Below, one piece after another: positions 24,101 through 36,100 of a DNA stretch of 64,000 nt. The notes beneath the pieces were generated by a model. That model had not been told where the DNA came from. It saw only the letters and a list, made by a program, of their open reading frames with translations, and searched no databases. The first letter of the stretch is position 1. Every line of letters begins with the position of its first letter. The stretch is from Saxidomus purpurata (taxonomy: Eukaryota > Mollusca > Bivalvia > Venerida > Veneridae): contig JAFMSR010000017.1 of the NCBI GenBank assembly GCA_022818135.1, forward strand, positions 14,679,092 to 14,743,091, in the 5' to 3' direction. The position numbers and the translations under genes are program-made.

Positions 24101-27100
24101 TTTTGTTTGAAAAAGCATAGATCACAATGATTATTATAACTTATCCTATTTTGAAATTTGTACAGTATTCAATACTACATATAGTTCATAATAATATAAT
24201 GTTATTAATCAAGTGATTTCATATTGGCCTTATTATTTGTCCGAGGGTGGTCGTATTGGCCCAAGGCCGAAGGCCGCGGGCCAATACGACTGCCCGAGGA
24301 CAAATAACAAGGCCAATATGAAATCACTTGATTAATGATAATTTTATTATTCAATTTTACAATATTGGCTAAAATAACAAGAATATAAATGTTCTTGTAA
24401 CAATAACAATTTTGTATTTAACTTAGTAAAATAAGATGTCAGCGTGAAACAAAATGGCGTCGTTTAAAAATCTAACGGAAGTGACTTCTCCGTATTGGCC
24501 CTCTCTTTTAAACCAATCAGAATGCTTGAATTCCATATTGGCCCTGTTTTCTCGTATTGGCTCTGCTTTTCTCATATTGGCTCAGTTATGCTACCTGTTT
24601 CATATCATGTGCGCAATTGATCTAATACAGTGTGCAATATTGTAAAGTTGAATAATAATATTGATTTCAGGCATTTATCTGTAAACATTAGAATTGAAAA
24701 CTCATATCGTTGATATTGGAAATGCAGTTAAAAATACATACCTCTCTATGTCGGGGATTAACGCCCGTTTCGACTGTATTTCAGTTATTTTAACTGGCGG
24801 GCAGTTTCCCAGGGAGAGACCAGTAAAAGAACCCTATCATTCGTGAGAATCAGTCAACTTTCTCACGTAAAGGGACTTGGTCGATAGCAGGTCTCGAACC
24901 CATGACCCTCAACAAATCGGAAAGGGTTTACCTAAGCTTTTAGCGTCCTTCTCAATCCTAATAGTCATGTTTGTTGTATATATTAAATGTATGAACCATA
25001 TGCAAATGAATATTGTTTAAACTAACCAGTGAGCGGTTACTGCGGCGCAAACCACTAGTTTTGTAATGCTGAACACGTTTAGGCAAAACAAATATGTGTG
25101 TTTCCGGTCTTCCAACTAACCTTAACGTTTTCTGCAGACTTTAAACTTTTTTGTTTTTCTTTGATAAGAAATTGATCAAAAAGTCCACTTCTCATGTATT
25201 AGTGTTTTTGAGGGAAAAAAGGCAAAGAACAAACCCAACAACAAAACAACCTGCCGATCATCGACCTTCATTGATTTTTGCCAAAGAGACATGAAACTCA
25301 ATCATGCTTTGTTTTGTCTGATTCATGAGAGGTTGTGTTGTTTTGTCTGATTCCTGAGAGCTTGTGTTGTTTTGTCTGATTCATGAGAGCTAGTGTTGTT
25401 TTTCAGGTTGTAGGGACGGTACTTATGGCATGAACTGTGCCTATACATGCAGCTGTGTGAACGTTCAGCCCTGTAATAAAATGAATGGATACTGCTGTAC
25501 GTACATAAGTATTTCTATCATTAATCACAGTTAATGGTTTTGATTTCAAGATACAGTATCTCCTACTGCTAAAATGGCACTGGACTGGACATCTAAATTT
25601 GAAAGTTAACATGTAACAAAGACGAAATGACCACTGTGTGACCTTGACATGAAGTGGTCCCAAAGGCACTGGCAGTAAAGGCAAATCACTTATTGCAAGC
25701 AGGTTAAAGTGATATTATATTAATTAAAACAAAACATAAATCAATGATTTATACTCCTAGAATAATGAACATTGCCGTAGTTATATCCAAAAATATGTAG
25801 ATAATACAGTTTCATTCACATTAAATATAGAGGTAATAAGTTAACATCTTTTACGACTATCCTTTACAAAAATAAAAAAAATCCACCTTTTCGGTTATAT
25901 ATATTTAAATTTGTATCTGTCAATAAGAGAAATAATTTGTAAAACTTATTTTTTTAAAAAAATGTTTGTAGCTTCGTTTTAACACGATCCGCATTATTTT
26001 TCGATAAAATACATCACGTTTTCCACGGGAAAAACAGGGTAAATGTCGCACGCGTCCAATCGCATTCCGTGCTTCTAAGTTACTATGGAACGTTGCTACG
26101 TGTCGAGCATAGCTTGTGGTATTTTTCAAAGACAATTTCGTGTTAGAATCGAAATAATAAATGCATCTCTGTATTCGTGGAATAAAACACAGCCAGTCGT
26201 TCGGATGTGAAAAATTGAATTACTGCGCATCCAAATTTCTGACAGTGACTGTATTTTATTTAATGATAAAATACAGTGACACATTTATTATTTCTTAATT
26301 CTTAACTATATCTTAATACGGCCATTTTGAAGGGTATTATAACTTTACATGTTAATTCTACATGAATTTTTATTGCAGTTTGTGGTATAATAGAGATACC
26401 AAATGGTGATCACACTCATCATGTGCATGGCGCAACTGCAACCGTGTTCTATGGCTGCAACACTGGGTTCGAGCTTTTCGGAGAAAAAACTCGCACGTGC
26501 AACCGTTCAACCGGTGCATGGGATCATGATGTACCTAAATGTGTGAAGACAGGTAGGAAGTTACTCTTGAAACTTGTTCTGGAAATTAACTCTGAACATT
26601 TTAAAAAATAGCAAGGAGAACAATAAGACTTGTTTTCAGGCATGTGCTTTTTCCCTGTATTGCCATAAGCTGTTTAATAAGTGCTTGCTGTTGTTGTTTT
26701 GGAAAACCTATCCAAGAGAGTTACAAATACAAATAGTTAAATATTTGTTTTTCGCGGCCTCCGTGGTCGCTGACTTGAAATCACTGTAAGCTCTCATAGA
26801 GTGGGGGCCGTCGGTTCGAGCCCTGCTACCAACCATGTCTCTTTATGTGAGAAAGTTGGCGGTTTCTTACAGAGGATAGGTATCCAGTACTGGTTCTTCC
26901 TAGGAACGATTGTTAGGTAAACTGCTTACCTGTTAATATGACCTAAAACATGATTGGAACGGACTAATGAAACAACAACGTTTTACTAATTCTTCCATAC
27001 TTACACATAAGCACATGCATTTAACAGCCTGCTGATCAGTATACGTTGCATGAAATCTATTCCCCAGGTAGCGGTACCCGGATGTGTCCGGAAGAAACCG

Positions 27101-30100
27101 ATAACAAAGGCACGATATGGACGAAAGCTCGACCAGATGAAAAAAGAGCACGGCAGTGTCCTGATGGATTTTCAGGTTATCAGTTTCAATCTGCTGTGAA
27201 ACACAATTTTGCGAATTCACTATATGTTTATGAATAAATGTTAGCTCAAAATTATAAGCAGCATGAAACCGCACACGAGTTTTGAAATAATATGTACTTC
27301 ATACTCTGATAAATGATCGAACAAACCGTTAACAGGACAAAAGTTTTAGAAATTGTTTATCTTACACAGCTGAGGATTTTAGGCTTGGTTTTTCTAATTC
27401 AATATCCGTTTAGAACAAGGCTAATAATTCTTTTTGAACAATTATATGTATAATAAGTTCATTTGACGACAAAAGAACTTTGACAACAGGTATAGCCCAA
27501 GCCATACGACAGTAGGTGTAAGTTAAGCGGACGGCAATTGGTGAAATTCTTGCTAAACGACAACAATAATAAGTTTAGCTAACGGCATTTGGTAAAATTG
27601 AAGCTAAATGACAATAAGTTTAGTTTTAGCCAAACGACAACAGGTGTAATGTAAGCGGACGGTATTTGGTACAGTTCTAGCTAAACGACAACAAGTGTAA
27701 TGTTAGCGGACGGTAATTGGTATAGTTCTAGCTAAACGACAACAGGTGTAAGGTAAGCGGACGGTAATTGATATAGTTCTAGCTAAACGACAACATGTGT
27801 AATGTAAGCGGACGGAATTTGGAATAGTTCTAGCTAAACGACAACAGGTGTAAGGTAAGCGGACGGTATTTGATATAGTTTTAGCCAAACGACAACAGGT
27901 GTAAGATAAGCGGACGGTAATTAGTATAATAGTTCTCGCTAAACGACAGCATAGGTATATGTTCAGATGACGACAGTAGTTATAGCTGTAGCTGAACAAC
28001 TGTAGATCTATAGTTCTAGGTTAAAACTTAATGTATTTCAAGTTGTGGAAAATCATAAATCGAAGTTACCGTTACTTGTAATGAATAACTATACCTGAAT
28101 TCCAATAACAGTAAAATTTCATATTTATACGTAAACAGGTAACGTAACGCGGATATGTGGCACGGAGGGCAAGTGGATGCTGCCGAATTACAACTGTATA
28201 CGCGCTTCTGTTCGGGATGTCCATGATCTGGTCAGTGTTACATGTATATCCGCTAACCACATTTATGCTAAAAGACTCACCTAGAACGTATTACTTTATT
28301 TAATCTTCAGTTTCTTAAATGGGCATGCCTTAAAATTTTGGCATAACCACTAATTGTGAAAAGGGGTGTTTATCTCGTTAACATACATTCAGTTCCAAAG
28401 GAAAGTGTGCACTTCTTAATTTTAAATATTTAAATATTTAGCAGAGGTATCGGCTTCAATTTTAGCACACTATATCTCATGTGTATTTGTCATCGATCGA
28501 TTGCAAAATCTAAAATGTTCGCCATATTGTACGCAAACAGATCTCAATTTTGGCAAATATTAGGCTTTCAGAAAAGTAGTCGATGAAAAATCACAGAAAA
28601 CAAAGTGCACACTTTCTTTTGGAACTGAGTGAATTCTGTTTTTGGTCTGATCTAAACTGAGCCAAGCTCCACTTTTTCACCTCACTTCACATTGCCTAAA
28701 CTCACATAATCTACCCTACATAACCTCTCATCAAAATTCAACTCAATATTCAAACTCAAGTTCAATTTTTCTCATCTCATCTCATCACGCCTCGCCCCAC
28801 CTGATCTCACTTCCCCTTGCCTGACATCACCTAAACTAAAATCACTTCACCTCGCTTCACCGTACCTTAAATACCCTACCTAACCTTATCTAAATTAAAC
28901 TCAGCTCAACTGATCTCAACTCACTTCACCTTGCCTTACCTCATCTCATCTACCCTACCTTACCACATCTGAATTCAACCTAGCCCAACTTCTCTAATTT
29001 TATCTCATCTCATCTCACATCACTTCACCTTGCCTTAACTCACTTTGCCTACCTTACCTCATGTAAATTCAACTCAGCTTACCTTTTCTCATCTTACTTC
29101 ACCTCACTTTGCCTAACCTAACCTCACCTCACCTCACCTACCCTACATAACGTCATGTATATTCAACCCATTCAACATTTCTAAACACACTTCACCGTGC
29201 CTCATCTTCCCTACCTAATCGCATCTAAATTCAACTTAGCTCAAATGTTCTCGTCTCATCTTACCTAATCTAAATTTAACCTATCCCACCTTACTTCGAT
29301 TTATCTCAATTGGTCTCAGTTTACCCAACATGAGCTCGTTCTGTTGACAGGCTGCAACGATTGTTAACAATACAACTACAGCAGCTGTGGTGAGTACTTT
29401 GGAGAAGATATCTTCCCTAGCAACTGTGACAACAAATCGCAATGCTACATTGACGGCTGAAAGTCAGCTGACAGACGGGGAATTAAACTTACTGTCGGAA
29501 TCGTTAGATCAACTGGCAACAGCTTTGTCGAATTCGCCCGGCGTGGTTAATGATGACATAACTGATGTAAGTGACTTTTATCTTGTGTGAGGAACCAGCA
29601 AATCACGTGTCATGACGCTGCTAACGAAGCAGTTGAAAAAGTCACGCGGCAACCTAAGACGTACTCCCGTACTTATGTCCGTCTCCGTGGTCGGGTTGGT
29701 TAGAGAAGTTGACTTGAAAACACTGTAATCTCTCTAATTGGTTCATTGTTATGAGTTGGAGTTCTGTTAACGGCCATGTCTCTAAATGTGAGAAAATTGA
29801 GTTTCTTATGGAGATTTGGGTTCTAGTATTGGTCCTTCCAGGTAAATTGCCCGCCTATAAAAGTGACTGAAATACGACTGAAACAGGCTTTGAACCCCGG
29901 CAAACAAACATATCGAACTGTAATCTGTTCCTGCGTAGCTACAGATAGATTAACTTTGATGTTTGTCAGTATGTGGAAATATTTTCCGTCATCGGTTCTT
30001 GTTATCTTTGCGTCCATGACCTTCCTCTGTGCGAGGTATTGCTTATAATTATTTATTTTAATTTTATATTCCTTTTTTAAACCACCCGTCACAAGCTAAT

Positions 30101-33100
30101 ACATGTATGATCACTCAATGTCTGGCGTTCGTCGAACGCCAATCCGCCATTTTTTTCAAACGGCATCTACTCTGAAACCACATGTCCAATGTTGATGAAA
30201 CCTGGCAAGGGTGTGTCCTTGCATAAAGCTCTACCAAAGTTGTTCAAAGAATTCTTTTAATGATTTAAAGTGATTAAATTTAACATCAGTTGTAGGGGGT
30301 GTCTCTTTAAGGCATATAGGTCAGACATTATGCAGTGGTCCTATATCTTGCACTTTCATTTTGTTTTCTATCACCCTGTATTGGACGCTGCAAAATGACC
30401 AATGGTACACAGGTGAAAGATATATGACCAGCTTAGCCCTCTCGTCATCCATGTGGTCACGTTACTCCTTCCCCGGCTTTTTGAAAGACTGAAAAATATA
30501 ATCCAAAAGCTAATATAGTATGTAAAAATCTAATGAAGACAGATGCACTCCAAAACTTTACTATATATCGTGACAAATTCAATCGTGTCAACTTCGTAGA
30601 AATGACCATGACAATGTTAAGAATAGGGACAGCACAAAATACAAGCAGTGAGACCCCCAAGATAACATCCAGTGAGAAACGAGTTTTTCTATATACACCA
30701 ATCTCTTTAAATATCATTCAACATAAAAGTGTACATATGACGTTACACAGGTATATATATTAGACCAAGATTTCTATTTTTGTTTGTTTTTAATTTGTGT
30801 GTGTATGCAATTGTTAGTTTTTTCTTTATTTATGCAGACATTTCTGGAATCAGCAAATAGCATGATCGATAATTCACACCAAGAAAGTTGGCAGGCTTTA
30901 AATAGTGCAGTAAGTAGTTTCCATCGTTTTTTAAAACCGGAAAAAAATCTTTCAAATCTAGTGCTTTCTAACCAAGTGCACTCAAACCCCTTCACATTGT
31001 AACCAAATGAGTTACAATCTGGACAGAAAGGAACACAAATGCGGATTGTAAGTAAATTGCATATTATTATGAAACACCATATTTTTCCTGCATAACACTA
31101 TAAATTACATACATGTATTTTCCGTTCAATTATTTCTAGCCAGACACTCGGTTTCGGTAAATCTATCTGTTCTATATCTCCATTTATTTAACTGATGCCG
31201 TTATTTACCTTCCATGCCTACTTTTACAAATCTTCTGGCAATGCTTATAACATAGAAACATCACTGTAAATAGATATTAATTTTCAAGGATGGTGTTGGT
31301 GCCGTACATGTGCTGTCAGCCGTAGAGTCGTTTGGTGAGGCACTGGGTAATTCACTCAATACATCCACGAAACAGAAAATGACTGTTGTGAAAACGAATT
31401 TAGGTATTAAAATTATTCTAATCTATTTTTAATGTATGCCTTTCAATATTCATATCTCATTTCTTTATCGTTAGATTCCTGACACGGTATAAACAAATGT
31501 TGAGGGCAATATATAATATTGCGGAACTGCTGGTATTGACGATATTGACCAGTAATACAGCCCGAGGCAAATAAAATTGTTATATCGGTAGAAATTATAG
31601 TAGGTGTTTACATCAAAGAATGTATGGTACCGGCTAATACATATGACCAACGCCCCCAGAAGAGTTTAGTTATTTTAGGTTTCGGGAGATACAGAACGCG
31701 TCCCGTTCCAGAGACATCGTCTTGTTCATAAACATGTCCGGTGTACAGCTCCGATACTTCGGACCTCGGTTTTAGGTCTCAACCCAAAGACCATCAGCTA
31801 TGTTAGTGAAGGAGCGGGGGATCGGACCTGCGATCCCTGGATTACAAGTCCAGGGCGCTAATCACTGGACCACTGATTCGCTCTATCTCAATATGAATTT
31901 GTATTTTAGAGTTTTATCATTGATACCGGATAATACATATTATGACCAACGCCCCAAGAAGAGTTTAGTTAGTTTAGGTTTCGTGAGATAGTGCAAGATA
32001 CAGAACGCGTCCCGTTACAGAGACACCGTCTAGTTCTTTAACATGGCCGGTGTACAGCACCGATATATCGGACCTCGCGTTAACCACTGGAGCACTGATT
32101 CGCTCTTCCTCAAAGTATCGTATATTAAGGCTTTATCGTCGGTACCGGTTTCCCATATTAGTTAGTTAGTTAGTTATTTTAGGTTTCGGAGGATAGTGCA
32201 AGATACAGAAAGCGTCCCAATTCCAGAGACACCCCTGGTTCTTATACATGCCAGGTGTACATGGGACCTCGGTTTCAGTCTCATCCGAAAGACTGTTAGT
32301 AATTTTAGTTGGTCAGTCCCGGGAATCTAACCCGCTACCCCGAGATTACAAGTCTCGTGCTCTACCTATTGAGCTATCCGGACTGACCTCCTCAAAGAAA
32401 TTAATGACAACACCATATATAGTATACCTATCATAAAAACCTAATCCTGATTGGCTGATAGAGATCACCCCAAAAGTACGCGTAGACATAGACCTGCGCA
32501 GATTTCAAGACGTAATTTCTGTTATATTTTCGTATGTTTTCACTACTTTTTATGAGGTATACGCTATAATTTTAGACTAATGTTTCTGTCAATTTATAGT
32601 TTTGCAAACCTGTGATAAAAATGATACTGACCGATGATGAAGTCACGTTTTAGCAGGTCCGCAAATCTAATATTGACCTCAATATTAGTCTATAATTGTA
32701 TAATATTAACATCTAGAAAAGTACTTGTAGACCCGGGGAATAACATGTCGGACTACAAGTACTATTGTGGACCCGGCACATGATCACTATCGGCAAATCA
32801 GGATTAAGTATTTATAATAGGTATACGATATAATACAGATATTGACTGATTATGAGATGAAAGTCCAAAAATGATAGACCCAATGTAAATGCTATTTTCA
32901 GGACCAATGGCTAAGGTGAAAATCATATATATCAAGTTTGAGTTTATATGCGGCTTCATGACGGGTGGAGGTCGTACACAATGTATGATAAGTGGGGGTC
33001 TAATGATACAAATGTAGCTAGGGGTGTACGACAGTTGGTGGTCTTTTTAGCGAAGTCCCGATCTTTAGTTTCGATTTTTTTAGTGACCCAAATTGCTGGC

Positions 33101-36100
33101 AAATACTTTCCCGCTCGGTCAGTTAGTACGCGACTATTATGCTAACCAATACTTTAATGGATATATTGCTGTTACAAGAGGGTTGCTTTAGGTTCAAAGT
33201 CTCTGAACCTTTCGTTTTTTGGCTTCTGTAGTGCTCTGTCTTGAGTTTTAATGTTAATTTCATTTTTTTAGCAAGTTCCGCCACGCTATCACTGGCGATT
33301 CATCTCAGACACATGTATATAACTATACATTATTTCCGCTTAATATGTACCCGAGTATAACACATATAGAAATGTACTTTTTCTATGTTATATTTTCAGC
33401 GATAGAGGTCAGCAAATTTTCCAACGATGACGTAACATTCCCTAGTCAGGACACATCAAACGAGGAATCTGATTGGACAAAGAGTTCAAAGAGTAACATC
33501 CGACTAGAAGCCGCATCTTTTAAAGGTTAAGTGTAAATTGTACTCAGGTCTGTGCTATATAGTTAGGTATTTACTAAAGGTAATTAATCTTAAAAGTCTC
33601 CTCTATCATGATATGCTAACATAAAAGCATTTACATATAAATAGTCTACAAATTTGGACTAAACAATCAGTTCACATTGCAGTAGTTTCGGTGTTAGGCT
33701 ATCTGTTATATCGCAATAGTAGTAGATTATCAGTTCATATCGCAGTAGTTTTGAATTATACATTGTCCTATATTTTCCCATCACAAAAAGTTTGGATGAG
33801 ACTGCTCTGTTCACACTTGAATAGTTAAGGACTTGCATATCAGTTATATAGTGTATAAGGGTTGGGTGAGACCATTTTTTCACCTTGTAAAAGGTTTGGA
33901 CTAGACTATTTGTTCACATCACAATGATTTTGGACTTAGACTGCCTGCTCCGTGATGGAATAGACTATCACCTTAAATCATAATAGTTTTGGTGGTAAAC
34001 GTTGCGATTTTGAATATGCCTAGTTTAGAAATACACATGCTCTGATAACTGGGTAAGTTAACGTAAGCCTATTCAATATTATATTTCTTCCTATACACAG
34101 ATACAACAGTGCAGTATGTAACGACAGCTGTCATGTACAGAAATCTGTCAGAAATATTACCAAGTAAAACAACGTAAGTTACAACAAAGAAGCTTTGTTT
34201 CTAGTATATTTTCACGTTAAGCGCAATATTTTAGCCTTTATAATGATAATTATATAGTTACGTGCTTGTATCGTGGCTGCTGCATATTTGTATAGGAAAA
34301 CACTGTACATACTGTATTACTGATAATTTGAACTTTGTGTAGAGGCGGAGCTTAGACTGCGCTCTATCTGTAATAGAAAACACTTCAGATTTTTTTATTG
34401 CTTAGATTGTTGGTTTACAAGAATTATTTGGAAAAGTCTCCATCGACCGGTCAAAAACAAAATAAAAAACAAATAGATCTACACTTAATTGCTCCGGTGT
34501 ATGATTGTGTAGGCGACAGAACACATTAAAAAGCAAACAAGTACATGTTTTGATTTTCTTTCAGTCAAAAAGATTGAGGTCGCTAGGAAGCAATTTTGTT
34601 ACGTCACACGATATTACGTCACACGATATTGTAGGGCGTGAGAACTGTCAATCAACGTGCCTTGATAATACAAATCAGATAGAGTAACTGTTCGCTCGAA
34701 TTATTACGTCATTTCTCGGAGGCGTAGCCTCCTCGAAATAACTTAATTATTATCGCCAACAGTACTCTATCTAATACATAACAAATGTATCCTAGTCAGT
34801 AGTTCGGATGCGAACGAATTAAAAAACAAGTGCGTATTTTATTGCATCCGATCAGACTAAAACTTATGCTTTCTTGCACACTCATTACGGTATAGAGCGT
34901 ACATGATTGCGGTAACATTCTTTTGATTGCATTAAAGCAGTTTCAAGCTTTATATTTACTTTAACACTTTGTTTCAGTTCGGACCCAAACACAAACAAAG
35001 GTGATGAAATTATTAACGGGCCTATATTGGCATTATCCGTGGCACCACATCTCACAGGCATGCTGGATCCCCCAGTACATATTTCATTTGAGCACAATAA
35101 TGTAAGTATGCAGAACAAGTCGTAAGCATAATTTTGATAAGTTACTTGGATCCTAAGTATATAATTATTCATTAGTGAATAAAAGAAATAGACTATTTGT
35201 ATAGCCAAGTATTCCGTCCGACTGTTTTCCATACTTCGGCTTGTTAACACTCTAAAGGTCACATTTTTTGTACAATCTTGCCCAATCGGACGAGTTTGAT
35301 ATTGGCTCACATTGGGTCAAGAAGTAGGCAACCCGGTTAGATAATAGGCAAACCTTGTTAAAAATAGAAAGTCCAGAAGCGACATAATTATGATCCCAAT
35401 CATCATGAAAAATGATCTTAATGTTTGTCTTTATGATATCTAGGTAAAGTTCAGATTTAGGTCATGTGGAGTTGAAAACTAGGTCACCGGGTTAATTAGT
35501 AGGAAACCCTTGTTAATACTCTAGAAACAAACTTTCTATCCAACCATCACAAATGTCAGTCGGGATGTATGTCTAAATAAAATCTGGATCAAGTTTGAAG
35601 CTAGGTTGTCACGTGAGGTCAAACACTCGGTCAATGGATCAAATCATAGAAAAACCTTGTTAATATATTAGAAGCTATATTTTCCATCCAATCATTATGA
35701 TAGTTGGTAGCAATGTTTGTCTTGGTAACTCTTGGTTTAGTTTGATACTGGGTCAGCAGGTTAGATAAGAGTACAACCTTGCTAACACTCTAGTACCCAA
35801 TCATTTTTATAGTTGACCAGAATGTTTGTCATGATCAACTCAATAGAGTTTGCATTTTTCACCCAATCTTCAAGAATATTGGGCCGTATGTTTGTGTTGA
35901 TGAATTCAAGGTCAAGTTTGAAACTGAATCATGATGGATCCAATAACTAAGTACCCCAAAATGTATTTAACGTGTAACAGTAGGCATACACCATTGTAAG
36001 TTTTTAACGTGAACTGGATTGGACGCACCTGTGTACATAAGTCACGGCGTTACATCATTCAGCGCACGTCGTCCTTGCTTTAAACGTGTTGTTTTTCATT

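Noticed and set aside
27703..27999. Minus-strand ORF with repeated CCRLARTI-TVRLPYT units
   Set aside because: Produced by the 51-bp (17-codon) intronic minisatellite; antisense to the receptor gene and without any known repeat-protein signature.
34885..35310. 141-residue minus-strand ORF
   Set aside because: Antisense shadow of the GAIN exon at 34978-35101, which has matching splice phases and a clear GAIN motif on the plus strand.
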